DNA of 64,000 bases, from contig NZ_LOKX01000008.1 of NCBI RefSeq assembly GCF_002211285.1, forward strand, positions 62,001 through 126,000, read 5' to 3'. Shown here one piece after another: positions 43,108-53,077 of the stretch (position 1 is its first letter; the number at the start of each line of letters is the position of its first letter). The notes beneath the pieces are model-generated. The model was given only the letters and a program-made list of their open reading frames with translations, did not search any database and was not told the DNA's origin. The DNA is from Rhizobium sp. R635. GTDB taxonomy: Bacteria > Pseudomonadota > Alphaproteobacteria > Rhizobiales > Rhizobiaceae. Position numbers and translations under genes: made by a program.

Positions 43108-44850
43108 TCAGGGGCGGGTGATCCTGTAGACGAGCAGATCATCCGAATCAACGAGCTTCGTTGCAGTCTTGTCGAGATGGCCGATGACACCATCGTGATG
43201 CTCGACGAACCGCAGGTCCTGCTTGTCGGTGGCGTTCTTGGCCACGCCGAACAGATCCGCGCCTTGGGCGCGCAGGTCCTCGAGCTGCGCGATCGCGGTG
43301 GCGTCATCGGCGACGAATTTCGACCATTCGGCATCGCCTCCGCCGGGCGGGAACACCCATCCGCGCGCCCTGCTGTAATAGACCGAGACGGGATCGCCGA
43401 CCTCGGGGGCGATGGTGACGACGAGGTCTCCCGGTTGCGCCAACCGCGCCAGTTCCTCGCCAAGCAGCTTGCCCTTCATGGCGATCGGCTTCTTCATCGT
43501 CCTGACGAGGGGAAGGCTCGACCAGGAAAGCGCGATGGCCGCGATGCAGATCGCGCGGAGCACCACCGCCGGCGTCAGAACGGTTCTCGATGAAAGCGTT
43601 GCAAGAAGGAGCGCGCCGTGGCCGCAAAACATGGCGGCCGGCACATGGAAGATGTGGAAGTTCCACACATTGCCGGTGATCTCGCCCGCCGCCGCCAGAT
43701 AGAGCACCACGGCCGCAGCCAGCCACACGTAGGGAATGGCCGAAAGGATGCGTTGCCTGGGGTTTTCGGCGGGCCTCAGCGGTATCCACAAGCCGACCGC
43801 GAACAGTATCATGAACGGATAGCCGTAGAACCACAGGACCGAGGTGTTCCATGCGGATTGGACGTAAAACCTGTCCTTGACGTATGTCCAGAAGCCGTAA
43901 TCCCAGATATAGCCGCCGGTGCCGGCGATATGAAACGGCGGATAGCTGCTGCCGAGATAAATCGCCCAGCCGAAGTAAGCTCCGATGATGGCCAGACTCA
44001 AAAGCCCCCACAGGAAGACCCCGGTCGCCTGCTTTCGCTTATTTTCCTGAATCCAGCAGACCATCAGATAGAAGATGACCGCGCCGGCCGCGAGGCCTGG
44101 CGGCTTCGACAGCGCGCCGAGCGTGAAGCTGGCCGTGGCGAGCGGCAAGAGCCAGCCGCTGCCGCCGGCCCAATATTTGGTGAACAGCCAGACGCCGAGC
44201 GTCACCAGGGCCAGCATCGCCGGATCGGGAAGAAACGAGCTGTCGATCATGATCGCCGCCGGCATCAGCGCGTAGGCCAGTGCCGCCGCATGGGCATGTA
44301 TCTCGCCCCAGCACAGCGCCGTCAGCCTGTGCAGCGAAAACACCGTCACCAGACCGAAAAAGGCCGCAACCACGCGGCCGAACCAGTCGTGCCAGCCGAA
44401 CAGCTGGTAGAGCAGGGCGGTGAGATAGCTGACGATCTGGAACTCACGGCCCTGATAGCTTGGGCCTGGGCCGGTCCAGCTGACCTCCGGAAAGAAGATG
44501 TTCCAGCTGCGCTGCTGGAAATTGTCGGCCATCATCGCGGTGCTTATCTCGCGCCAGCTGAAGCCGTCGACCAGCGGCAAGGTGATCCTGTGGAACCTGA
44601 AGACGATCGCAATGACCAGGATCCCCAGCAGAATCGCCGTGTCGAGGTTCAGGTAGCTGCGGCGAGCCATGTCGCGGCCGGTCGTCTGCTGCTGATATTG
44701 CCGGCCTTCGATCTGGTTCAATTCGGGGAGTGATGCCCGACGCGGCGCGAGGCTGAGCGGGCTCTCGCCTTCGGTGCGGCCGGCTGCAGAGAGCGGTGCT
44801 TCGGTATTCCTGAGCAGCGGCTGGGAAGACTTGCGAGGCGGCTTTGTCAT
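43108..44850 (-). CDS. membrane glycosyltransferase, GT39/ArnT-like
   Basis: 580 residues, about 12 membrane helices. N-terminal region with DGFSWREISTAMMADNF and QGREFQIVSYLTALLYQLFG fits the dolichyl-phosphate-mannose or ArnT-type protein/lipid glycosyltransferases (catalytic Asp/Glu in the first loop). Substrate is unknown; probably decorates a polymer or lipid in the periplasmic face using an isoprenyl-phosphate sugar. The N-terminal 60 residues are a charged, disordered extension, and the start could be later. Stand-alone. Confidence 0.88.
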   Translation of the reverse strand: MTKPPRKSSQPLLRNTEAPLSAAGRTEGESPLSLAPRRASLPELNQIEGRQYQQQTTGRDMARRSYLNLDTAILLGILVIAIVFRFHRITLPLVDGFSWREISTAMMADNFQQRSWNIFFPEVSWTGPGPSYQGREFQIVSYLTALLYQLFGWHDWFGRVVAAFFGLVTVFSLHRLTALCWGEIHAHAAALAYALMPAAIMIDSSFLPDPAMLALVTLGVWLFTKYWAGGSGWLLPLATASFTLGALSKPPGLAAGAVIFYLMVCWIQENKRKQATGVFLWGLLSLAIIGAYFGWAIYLGSSYPPFHIAGTGGYIWDYGFWTYVKDRFYVQSAWNTSVLWFYGYPFMILFAVGLWIPLRPAENPRQRILSAIPYVWLAAAVVLYLAAAGEITGNVWNFHIFHVPAAMFCGHGALLLATLSSRTVLTPAVVLRAICIAAIALSWSSLPLVRTMKKPIAMKGKLLGEELARLAQPGDLVVTIAPEVGDPVSVYYSRARGWVFPPGGGDAEWSKFVADDATAIAQLEDLRAQGADLFGVAKNATDKQDLRFVEHHDGVIGHLDKTATKLVDSDDLLVYRITRP

Positions 44851-45034
44851 GACGGCAGTTCATCAACAACGCCTTGAAAAGCAATTCGCCCAGATTGGTT
44901 AGTGACCTAATCCCTCGAGTCGTGCGGAGCGTCTGGACTGTGCGCCGCAAGCCTTGGCGGAAGGGATGGCGGGCCGGCTCGCCGGTGCGGCGAAACGATC
45001 AATAAGAATCATTGCCCCCATCACGCCTTTGCCC

Positions 45035-45063
45035 TTGAAATGCCGTCATACATTGGACATAGA
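45035..45063 (+). promoter_or_regulatory. possible promoter of the aspartate aminotransferase gene
   Basis: TTGAAA (45035-45040) and CATAGA (45058-45063) with a 17-base spacer, 60 bases before the ATG. The -35 box is good, the -10 box poor. Tentative. Confidence 0.35.
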
Positions 45064-45068
45064 GCTAA

Positions 45069-46325
<1,257 letters not shown>

Positions 46326-46348
46326 GTCGATTGCTGCAATGTCGATTG

Positions 46349-46379
46349 AAGGCCTGCCGGCGACGGCGGGCCTTTTTTC
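46349..46379 (+). terminator. terminator of aatA
   Basis: Stem AAGGCCTGCCG / CGGCGGGCCTT with one G-T pair, loop of four, then TTTTC. Confidence 0.88.
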
Positions 46380-46390
46380 TTGCGGCGGCG

Positions 46391-46419
46391 TTGACGATGT
46401 AGCTGCATGTGGCTACATT
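46391..46419 (+). promoter_or_regulatory. promoter and inverted repeat of the Phd/PIN pair
   Basis: TTGACG (46391-46396), 17-base spacer, TACATT (46414-46419). Between and over the -10 lies TGTAGC (46399-46404) / GCTACA (46412-46417), a 6-bp inverted repeat that may be the antitoxin operator. The predicted start at about 46426 falls next to the ATG 46427, so a leaderless mRNA is possible. Confidence 0.55.
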
Positions 46420-46426
46420 TGATCTC

Positions 46427-46687
46427 ATGAAGACCGTTTCGATCCGCGATGCGAAGAACCGCCTGACCGAGCTTGCCCGCGAGGTCGAGGCAGGGGAAAC
46501 CGTTGTCGTGACGAGGAACGGCCGGCCGGTATTCGACCTCGTGCCGCATCGGAAGCGTGGCGGTTTGGATCTGGAGGCCGGTGAGGCCTATCTTCGCTCC
46601 AGGGGTATTACGAGGACGGAGATGTATATCGCCGACGACTTCGACGACCCCTTGCCGGAGGATTTCCTGCTGAAGCCGCTGCCGTGA
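46427..46687 (+). CDS. Phd/YefM-type antitoxin
   Basis: 86 residues. Phd-fold N-terminus KTVSIRDAKNRLTELAREVE and AGETVVVTRNGRPVFDLVPH; the C-terminal tail DDFDDPLPEDF is the toxin-binding part. It starts at ATG 46427; a GTG at 46409 is in frame but sits inside the predicted operator. The stop overlaps the toxin start by four bases (GTGA). It most likely represses its own promoter together with the toxin. Confidence 0.9.
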   Translation: MKTVSIRDAKNRLTELAREVEAGETVVVTRNGRPVFDLVPHRKRGGLDLEAGEAYLRSRGITRTEMYIADDFDDPLPEDFLLKPLP

Positions 46688-47076
46688 CCATGCGCGTGCT
46701 GCTTGATACGCACATGGTCATTGCCATTGCCCAACGAAAGCTGACGGAACGGTTTCCGCGTGTCGAGCAACTGCTTTCTGATGATGCGACCAGCGGTTTC
46801 GTCAGTGTCGCCAGTCTCTGGGAAATTGCCATCAAGATGAGGCTTGGTAAATTGCAGCCGGGCTTGCCCCTGGAGGCCATCCCCGCCTATCTCAGGGAGA
46901 CGGGGCTCACGATTTTGCCCGTCGACGTCCCTCACGTCATCACTGCCGCCGACCCCGAGCCGGAGACGCGCGATCCCTTTGATCGGCTGCTGCTGGCGCA
47001 GTGCAAGGTCGAAGGCTTGCAGCTTGCCACGGTCGACCGGCTGCTCATCGATCATCCGCTGGCGCTGCGACTATAG
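46684..47076 (+). CDS. PIN-domain ribonuclease toxin
   Basis: 130 residues. PIN-domain RNase with acidic residues in VLLDTHM, SLWEIAIK, TRDPFDRLLLAQ and ATVDRLL, four positions that bind the metal ion. Starts with GTG at 46684, overlapping the antitoxin stop. Phd with a PIN toxin is a common type II combination. All acidic residues are present, so it should be active. Located as a 0.67-kb cassette between aatA and a glycosyltransferase cluster. Confidence 0.9.
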   Translation: MTMRVLLDTHMVIAIAQRKLTERFPRVEQLLSDDATSGFVSVASLWEIAIKMRLGKLQPGLPLEAIPAYLRETGLTILPVDVPHVITAADPEPETRDPFDRLLLAQCKVEGLQLATVDRLLIDHPLALRL

Positions 47077-47255
47077 CTCACATCCCGATTCAACGCGTTG
47101 CCGCATTGAATCCGCTTCGCCTCGCAAGTCGTTGAATTCCGATTCAAAACGTGAGGGCGAGTGCCGCTGGGAAGGGTGGTCAGCGGTTGCGGGCGGACGC
47201 CAAACCAACTAGATATCCGGCATCAAGTTCAATTGCCGCTTCGGGGGGCCGGATT

Positions 47256-48161
47256 TTGCAGCAGAGTGCCGTCATCGTATGTTCTGACGTTAACATGCTG
47301 CCGGCCGCCTGCTGCACCCTGCTTTCCGTCAAGCGCAATCTTACGAATGCCGGTGTCGAGTTCCTGCTTCTCGGCATCGACCTCAAGCCGAACGAGGTCG
47401 CCGAGGTCGATCATTTTGGGCGGCTTCACGGTATGGCGATCAGGGTGCTGCCCTATAAGACGCCCGATAGCGGCCTCCAGGCGCGGGGCCGCTGGTCCGC
47501 CGCCACGCTGGCGCGGCTCTATATGGATCGGGATATACCCGACAATATCGAGCGCCTGCTTTATCTCGATGCCGACGTGCTGGCGGTTGCGCCCGTCGAC
47601 GAGCTCTTCACCCTTGATTTTCAGGGCAAGGCGCTTGCCGCCGTCGACGACTATGTCATGGCCTTTCCCGAGAAATCTGGCGCGCGGCAGCGCAAGATCG
47701 GCATGGGCGAGGGCGGCCGCTACTTCAATGCCGGCGTGCTGCTGTTCGATTGGTCGGTCTGCCGGGCGAAGGGGCTTTTCGCCAGGACCCGGGACATCTT
47801 CGAGGAGCGGTCGCATCTGTTCGAGAACAACGACCAGGATGCGCTGAACGTCACGTTCGACCGCGACTGGCTGGTGCTCGATCCGCGCTGGAATACGCAG
47901 ACGGGCCTGCTGCCCTTCATCGACGGGCCGGCCATCTTCCATTTCACCGGCCGCAAGAAGCCGTGGCAGGCGACCGTTCCCTGGGTACACCGGCGGATGG
48001 CCAAACGTTATGCCGAGGATCTCCGCGACACGCCTTGGGCCTCCTTCTGCAGGCAGCCGTCGATGACGGGCCGGGTGGCGGGCTTCCTCTCGCATGTGGG
48101 AAAGCAGATCGGCGGGCTGACGCGGCTTGCACGGATGCGCGCCTATTTCAGCAACAGCTAG
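47256..48161 (+). CDS. glycosyltransferase, GT8-like
   Basis: 301 residues from TTG at 47256. Pattern of retaining GT8 enzymes: AVIVCSDVNMLPAACCTLLS, nucleotide-sugar DxD motif in LLYLDADVLAV, GGRYFNAGVLLFDW and NDQDALNVTF, with a C-terminal HFTGRKKPWQ. A GGGGGG-type site precedes the TTG; the open frame extends upstream but the extension is not family-like. Probably adds hexose to a lipopolysaccharide or exopolysaccharide. Followed by two more sugar-related genes. Confidence 0.85.
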   Translation: MQQSAVIVCSDVNMLPAACCTLLSVKRNLTNAGVEFLLLGIDLKPNEVAEVDHFGRLHGMAIRVLPYKTPDSGLQARGRWSAATLARLYMDRDIPDNIERLLYLDADVLAVAPVDELFTLDFQGKALAAVDDYVMAFPEKSGARQRKIGMGEGGRYFNAGVLLFDWSVCRAKGLFARTRDIFEERSHLFENNDQDALNVTFDRDWLVLDPRWNTQTGLLPFIDGPAIFHFTGRKKPWQATVPWVHRRMAKRYAEDLRDTPWASFCRQPSMTGRVAGFLSHVGKQIGGLTRLARMRAYFSNS

Positions 48162-48208
48162 TGAGGCGGGCCGAGCGCATCGTCCTTGGAAAGTGCATGT
48201 GAGGCGAT

Positions 48209-49078
48209 ATGGAAGCAATTCCCAGCGATAACAAGGCTATAACCGCTTCGGACGGCCGCTTCGATTTCCTGACGCCGGAAGCGTGGAAGGCGCTGTTGTC
48301 GGGCTATTCCCACATCGTACTGGTAGCAAACAGCGAGGCGGTCGATCTCGAACGGCTGCGGAGCGAATTGCCGGAGACGGCGCTCTACGTCTTCTTCAAC
48401 AAGGTCTACAAGGTGCTCGACGAACCCTTCGTCGGCCATTGCATTCTTGTTGCCCGCAGCGACGTGATGGGCGCCCATATCGTCCACCGGCGCGAGGCGG
48501 CGGATGTCTTGCGCTTCTTTGGCGGCGATGATTTCCTCGGCGTCGTCAACATCCGGGTCTCCGTCGAGGAAAATCTCAGTGAGAAGAGCTGCTTCGAAGG
48601 CGCCAAGGCCCGTCACCTCGATCTGACGCAAATGCTCGCCGATCTCTATCCGATCGGCAAGATCGCGACGAGCGGCTTTGCGGTAGCTTTGTGGCTTGCC
48701 GATTTGCAATTGCCGGGCAAGATCCTGCTTGCCGGCTTTTCGGCGAAGCGGAGCGAGAAGTGGAAGGTGTTCGACGTGCACGATTGGACGTTCGAGCAGA
48801 TTTTCCTGCGTCTTTTTGCGCGTATGGGTTCGATCTCGATGATGGGCGGGGTCGATGCCAGCCCCTATTCGGCACTCGCCAAACGGTTTCCTGAGGTGCC
48901 GCCGATCGAGATCGCGATGACGGCGGCAGAGGTCTTGTCGGAGCGGCTCGACAATACGAACAGCCAGATCGACAGGCTGATGTCCGTCACCAAATTCATC
49001 CGCGCCGTCGATAATTTCTTTCGGCGGTTCAAACCGAAAACCCGCAAGCAGCGTTTTCTCGAAAAGTCGAAGGGATGA
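48209..49078 (+). CDS. putative glycosyltransferase, GT29-like pattern
   Basis: 289 residues. I recognise no certain family. A segment YPIGKIATSGFAVALWLADL and ILLAGFSAK, then HDWTFEQ, resembles the sialyl-motif region of bacterial GT29-like glycosyltransferases. The flanking genes (GT8-like enzymes) support a role in surface polysaccharide. A coiled or basic C-terminus (FFRRFKPKTRKQRFLEKSKG) may bind the membrane. No DxD motif. The gene is on the same strand, 47 bases after the previous one. Confidence 0.6.
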   Translation: MEAIPSDNKAITASDGRFDFLTPEAWKALLSGYSHIVLVANSEAVDLERLRSELPETALYVFFNKVYKVLDEPFVGHCILVARSDVMGAHIVHRREAADVLRFFGGDDFLGVVNIRVSVEENLSEKSCFEGAKARHLDLTQMLADLYPIGKIATSGFAVALWLADLQLPGKILLAGFSAKRSEKWKVFDVHDWTFEQIFLRLFARMGSISMMGGVDASPYSALAKRFPEVPPIEIAMTAAEVLSERLDNTNSQIDRLMSVTKFIRAVDNFFRRFKPKTRKQRFLEKSKG

Positions 49079-49163
49079 CTGTCGCAGGCCGTTGCCAACA
49101 GACGTGGGTGGCCAAGAAAGCTGTTTCCGATACCAATCAATATACTGGCGATCAAGGTGGACA

Positions 49164-49853
49164 ATGGAGCAACAGAACGTGCGAATTTTCGTGGGATTCG
49201 ATTCCAGGGAAGTGGTCGCCTACCACGTTCTTGTGCAGAGCATCATCGAGAAGTCGTCGATCCCGATCGAGTTCTCACCCATTGCGCTTTCCAATCTTGG
49301 CGGGATTTTCACCCGCCAGCGCAACGCGCTGCAATCCACGGAGTTCTCCTTCTCGCGTTTCCTGACGCCCTATCTCAGCGGTTACGAGGGGTGGAGCATC
49401 TTCATGGATTGCGACATGCTGATGCGTGCCGATATCGCCGAGCTTTGGGCATTGCGCGACGACCGTTACGCCGTCATGTGCGTCAAACACGATTACCAGC
49501 CGAAGATCGACACCAAGTTCCTCGGCCAGACACAGACCAAGTACGAAAAGAAGAACTGGTCGAGCTTCATCCTCTTCAACAATGAGGAATGTCGCGCGCT
49601 GACGCCCGACTACGTCAATACCGCGACCGGGCTGCAACTGCATCAGTTCAAATGGCTGGAGAATGAAGACCTCATCGGCGAATTGCCGGTGACGTGGAAT
49701 TACCTCGTCAATGAATACGATTACCGCGAAGACGCCAAGAACGTCCATTTCACCGATGGCGGGCCGTATTTCGAGGAATACAAGAACGACGATTACGCCG
49801 AGGAATGGTTCGCAGCCCGCGAACGCCTGCTCTTCGCGCAGCAGCCCGCCTAA
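49164..49853 (+). CDS. glycosyltransferase, GT8/GT-A-like
   Basis: 229 residues. VRIFVGFDSREVVAYHVLVQ at the N-terminus, DxD motif in IFMDCDMLMRADI, and SSFILFNNEECRAL, consistent with a GT-A glycosyltransferase, similar to those that modify lipopolysaccharide in rhizobia. ATG at 49164 has an AAGGTGG site; ATG/TTG codons upstream in the frame are not family-like. Third gene of a small glycosyltransferase cluster; the donor and acceptor are unknown. Confidence 0.82.
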   Translation: MEQQNVRIFVGFDSREVVAYHVLVQSIIEKSSIPIEFSPIALSNLGGIFTRQRNALQSTEFSFSRFLTPYLSGYEGWSIFMDCDMLMRADIAELWALRDDRYAVMCVKHDYQPKIDTKFLGQTQTKYEKKNWSSFILFNNEECRALTPDYVNTATGLQLHQFKWLENEDLIGELPVTWNYLVNEYDYREDAKNVHFTDGGPYFEEYKNDDYAEEWFAARERLLFAQQPA

Positions 49854-49893
49854 ACAGCTTGTTCTTTCCGTTTCTCCGCGGGGAAGGGAGCGC

Positions 49894-50991
49894 TCAGAGC
49901 CCCAGCGCCGTCAGCATGACGAAAGTGGCGAAAAGGATGAAATGCGTCATGCCCTCGATGGCGTTGGTCTCGCCGTCGTTGAGGTTGATTGCGGCGGCAA
50001 TCAAGGTGATCGTCACCATTACCGTCTGCACCGGGGTCATCGCCATGATGAGGGGCTGGCCGGTATAGAGCGCGATCGCCTCCATGACGGGCACCGTCAG
50101 GATGACGGTGGAAAGCGAGGCGCCCATGGCGATGTTGACGGTCGCCTGCATCCGGTTCTTGAGCGCCGCCCGCAAGGCGGTCAAGATCTCGGGCGCGGCC
50201 GAAATCGCCGCGACGACGACGGCCGTCACCGCGATCGGCGCGCCGCTGTCGCGCAGGCCCTCGGTCATGAAGGCCGACATGAACTCGGCCAGCAGGCCGA
50301 TGATGACGACGCCGGCGAGAATGGTGGCGATCGAGACAGCGGCTGACTCATTGGCTGCGTGTTCGCCGTGGCCTTCCGTCTTCCGCTCGGAGCGCGGATA
50401 GCTGTAGCTGAAGAAATAGCTGTGCTGGCCGACCTGCATGCGCAGGAAGAGGCCGTAGAGAGCGATCATCGCGACGATGGTGAAAACAGAATAATAGTGC
50501 CACTTATCGCTCGGCACGAATTCCGGTACGACCATCGAAATGCCCATGGCGGTGAGGATCATCACGCCGTAGGTCTTGCCCGAATTGTCGTTGTAGGGCT
50601 GCTCTCCGTGCTTGAGGCCGCCGAGGAGGGCTGCAAGGCCTAGGATGCCGTTGATATCGAGCATCAGGGCCGAATAGATCGTATCGCGCACGAGCGTCGG
50701 AGAACTCTCGCCGCTCATCATGATGGCGAGAATCATGGCTTCGACGGCGACGGCCGAAAGTGTCAGGATCATCGTGCCGTAGGGATCGCCGACTTTCACG
50801 GCCAGCAGTTCGGCATGATGGGCCACGCGGATCGAGGCGAGTACGATGGTGGCGACCAAGGCGGCGGCGGCGATGAGCGCCAAGCCGCGCCCCATCTCGA
50901 TAACCGTGTGTTCCAGAAGATAGGCGATCACCGCGACGACGAGCGCGGTGACCAGAAACTTCTCCTCTTTGAGGCGTGACGCGATGCCCAA
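49894..50991 (-). CDS. cation/proton antiporter, ChaA/CaCA family
   Basis: 365 residues, 11 transmembrane helices. Two inverted alpha-repeats with acidic residues: VGDPYGTMILTLSAVAVEAMIL and SAAPEILTALRAALKNRMQATVNIAMG. This is the ChaA-like sodium or calcium/proton antiporter group. It probably extrudes Na+ or Ca2+ in alkaline or salt stress. A histidine/glycine-rich cytoplasmic loop (TEGHGEHAANES) divides the two halves. Confidence 0.9.
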   Translation of the reverse strand: MGIASRLKEEKFLVTALVVAVIAYLLEHTVIEMGRGLALIAAAALVATIVLASIRVAHHAELLAVKVGDPYGTMILTLSAVAVEAMILAIMMSGESSPTLVRDTIYSALMLDINGILGLAALLGGLKHGEQPYNDNSGKTYGVMILTAMGISMVVPEFVPSDKWHYYSVFTIVAMIALYGLFLRMQVGQHSYFFSYSYPRSERKTEGHGEHAANESAAVSIATILAGVVIIGLLAEFMSAFMTEGLRDSGAPIAVTAVVVAAISAAPEILTALRAALKNRMQATVNIAMGASLSTVILTVPVMEAIALYTGQPLIMAMTPVQTVMVTITLIAAAINLNDGETNAIEGMTHFILFATFVMLTALGL

Positions 50992-51222
50992 GTCTCAACT
51001 CCCGTTCCGATTCACGCCTTTTAACTAAGTCACTGATTTCGGATGGGAAGCGCACAGTGGCGCTCTGCTATTTGCAGTCTTCCGCGTTTAATGGAATACT
51101 GAACGCCATCGGGGCCGGAAAGCAGATCGCGGCGTCCTCGAATTCTCGTCACGCGGCCGCGATGATCCGGACCCAGTCCGGAAATGTGCGAATGCGCAAC
51201 AAGAAGATGAGGAGACGGATGC

Positions 51223-51516
51223 ATGATCAAGGTGGTCTATGAAGTCGTGCCGCATGACGGCGGCTGGGCCTACAGGCTGGGAGGCGTCTACTCCGAGGCA
51301 TTCCCGAGCCATGCCGAGGCGCTCGAAGCTGCGCGCATCGTCGCGGCCGAACAGCAGGTCGGCGGCGATTCCGCCGAGATCAGCTGGCAGGACGAAAACG
51401 GCAAATGGCATGAGGAATATGCCGAGGGCGGCGATCGGCCGGAAACCGAGGTGGTCGACGGCTTATGGCAGGAGCGTGCGGCCGGAGCCTCGCACAGCGC
51501 TGGACGTCAATCCTAG
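51223..51516 (+). CDS. DUF2188-like small protein
   Basis: 97 residues: VYEVVPHDGGWAYRLGGVYS, SHAEALEAARIVAAEQQ, then a polar tail. The W-A-x-R-x-G-G pattern and alpha-beta length fit the DUF2188 group (small proteins with unknown function often near stress genes). GAGGAG site before the ATG. The stop overlaps the GrpB gene on the other strand by four bases. Confidence 0.78.
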   Translation: MIKVVYEVVPHDGGWAYRLGGVYSEAFPSHAEALEAARIVAAEQQVGGDSAEISWQDENGKWHEEYAEGGDRPETEVVDGLWQERAAGASHSAGRQS

Positions 51517-52016
51517 CTTCTCAATGCCCGTGTGACGATCGTGTCGACGAATTCGCGTTTCTCAGCGGTATAGCGATCGCCGTCCATTCTGAATTCGGCC
51601 GCCAGCCTGTGTTTGAGCGCGGCATAATCGGCCGCCGCCTCCGGATGCGCGATGAGATAATCCCGGAAAGCCAGCCTGTTTCGATGCGTGCCGTTGCCGG
51701 CCGGGCAGAGGTAGACTCGTTCCGCCGGCACCCTATCTCTCGACAGGAACGCCCAAACCTCGTCATCGTAGCGGTTGCCGCGCGGCTCGTAGTTTTCCGA
51801 GAGGAGCACCTGCGTCGCAGGCTCGATATGCTCGAGACCGGGAAGAACGATGTCGATATCGACGAGCGGCTTGGCGGTCATTCCTGGTATGGCGGTGCTG
51901 CCGACGTGATCGATGGAGAGCGCCTGCGGCAGCAAGGCGAGCAGCCTGCCGCGGATGCGCTGGAAAGCCTCCGGCCATTCCCTGTCATAGCTCACGAGTT
52001 CAACCGGCTTGTGCAT
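51513..52016 (-). CDS. GrpB-family nucleotidyltransferase-like protein
   Basis: 167 residues; GrpB/UPF0157 fold related to minimal nucleotidyltransferases. Motifs VELVSYDREWPEAFQRI, IDHVGSTAIPGMTAKPLVDIDI and RNRLAFRDYLIAHPE are typical. Substrate unknown. ATG at 52016 is chosen for its GGGAG spacing; ATG 52022 is also possible. It converges with the DUF2188-like gene. Confidence 0.9.
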   Translation of the reverse strand: MHKPVELVSYDREWPEAFQRIRGRLLALLPQALSIDHVGSTAIPGMTAKPLVDIDIVLPGLEHIEPATQVLLSENYEPRGNRYDDEVWAFLSRDRVPAERVYLCPAGNGTHRNRLAFRDYLIAHPEAAADYAALKHRLAAEFRMDGDRYTAEKREFVDTIVTRALRS

Positions 52017-52080
52017 CGTCATCTCCCTGCGATGCGAGATTGCCCATGATTCTCGCTGAAAATCGATCTCGTTTTTCTGC

Positions 52081-52983
52081 TTACGTGCCGGTGGAATAAC
52101 GATGGTACGCCCGGAGGCCCTTGACCAGCGCGTCAAACGTGGCGCGGCAGCGCGGCGAGGTCTTCAGGCTCTCATGCATGACCACCCATGTACCGAGCGG
52201 AATCTCGAACGCATCGGGCAGGACATGCACGAGGTCGGGATTTTCCCGTGCCAGTCCGATCTGGCAGAGACCGATGCCGACGCCGGCGCGGATTGCGGAG
52301 AGTTGAGCGAGATTGCTGTCGGTCCTGTAGGAGAATTTGATGCCTTCAGGCGCCGGATAGCGTTTCATCACCATCCGGACATAGGCCGTCTGCCGGTCGA
52401 AGCCGATGAGCCGGTGGTTGGCGAGGTCCGCCATGGTTTGCGGAATGCCGTGCCGTTCGAGATAGCGGCGGTGGGCGTGGAAGCCGATCGCGATGTCGCC
52501 GATGCGGCGCACGACGAGCGCATCCTGCTGCGGTTCGGCCATGCGCACGGCGATATCGGCCTCGCGGTTCACCAAATCCTCGATCATATCCGATGCCGAG
52601 AGCTCGATTTGGAGTTCCGGATAGGTTTCCTGCAGCGGGCCGAGAATGCCCGGCAGGATCTCGACGGCGACGACTTCACTAGCGCTGACCCTGACCGTTC
52701 CCGCCACCCTCTCGCGCTCGCCGGATGCGGTGCGTAAAAGCGCGGCGGCGGTTGCCGCCAGCGTTTCTGCATAGGGTTTCAGCGCGTGGGCGGCGTCGGT
52801 CGGCACGAGGCCGTTCGGCGACCGGATGAAAAGCTCGGCGCCGATCGCCTGTTCCAGAGCGTCGACGTGGCGGCCGATCGTCGGCTGGGTCAGCCCCAAT
52901 TCGCGCGCGGCGGCCGAAAGCGACCCTTGCTGGAGCACGGTCAGGAAACTGCGGTAGAAATCCCAGCTTGGTTCGATCATCAT
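52081..52983 (-). CDS. LysR-family transcriptional regulator
   Basis: 300 residues. N-terminal winged helix with helix-turn-helix FLTVLQQGSLSAAARELGLTQPTIGRHVDALE, and a C-terminal type 2 binding domain. It is divergent from the neighbouring NAD(P)-binding gene with only 94 bases between starts, the classical LysR arrangement, so it probably controls that gene. The effector is unknown. Confidence 0.94.
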   Translation of the reverse strand: MMIEPSWDFYRSFLTVLQQGSLSAAARELGLTQPTIGRHVDALEQAIGAELFIRSPNGLVPTDAAHALKPYAETLAATAAALLRTASGERERVAGTVRVSASEVVAVEILPGILGPLQETYPELQIELSASDMIEDLVNREADIAVRMAEPQQDALVVRRIGDIAIGFHAHRRYLERHGIPQTMADLANHRLIGFDRQTAYVRMVMKRYPAPEGIKFSYRTDSNLAQLSAIRAGVGIGLCQIGLARENPDLVHVLPDAFEIPLGTWVVMHESLKTSPRCRATFDALVKGLRAYHRYSTGT

Positions 52984-53077
52984 ATATTTTTGTATAGCTG
53001 ATGCAATTATTTCGTCAATTTCGTTTATCTGAAGTCAGGGGCATAGTCATCTCATGCAATCGAAGGAGATGATTGTG

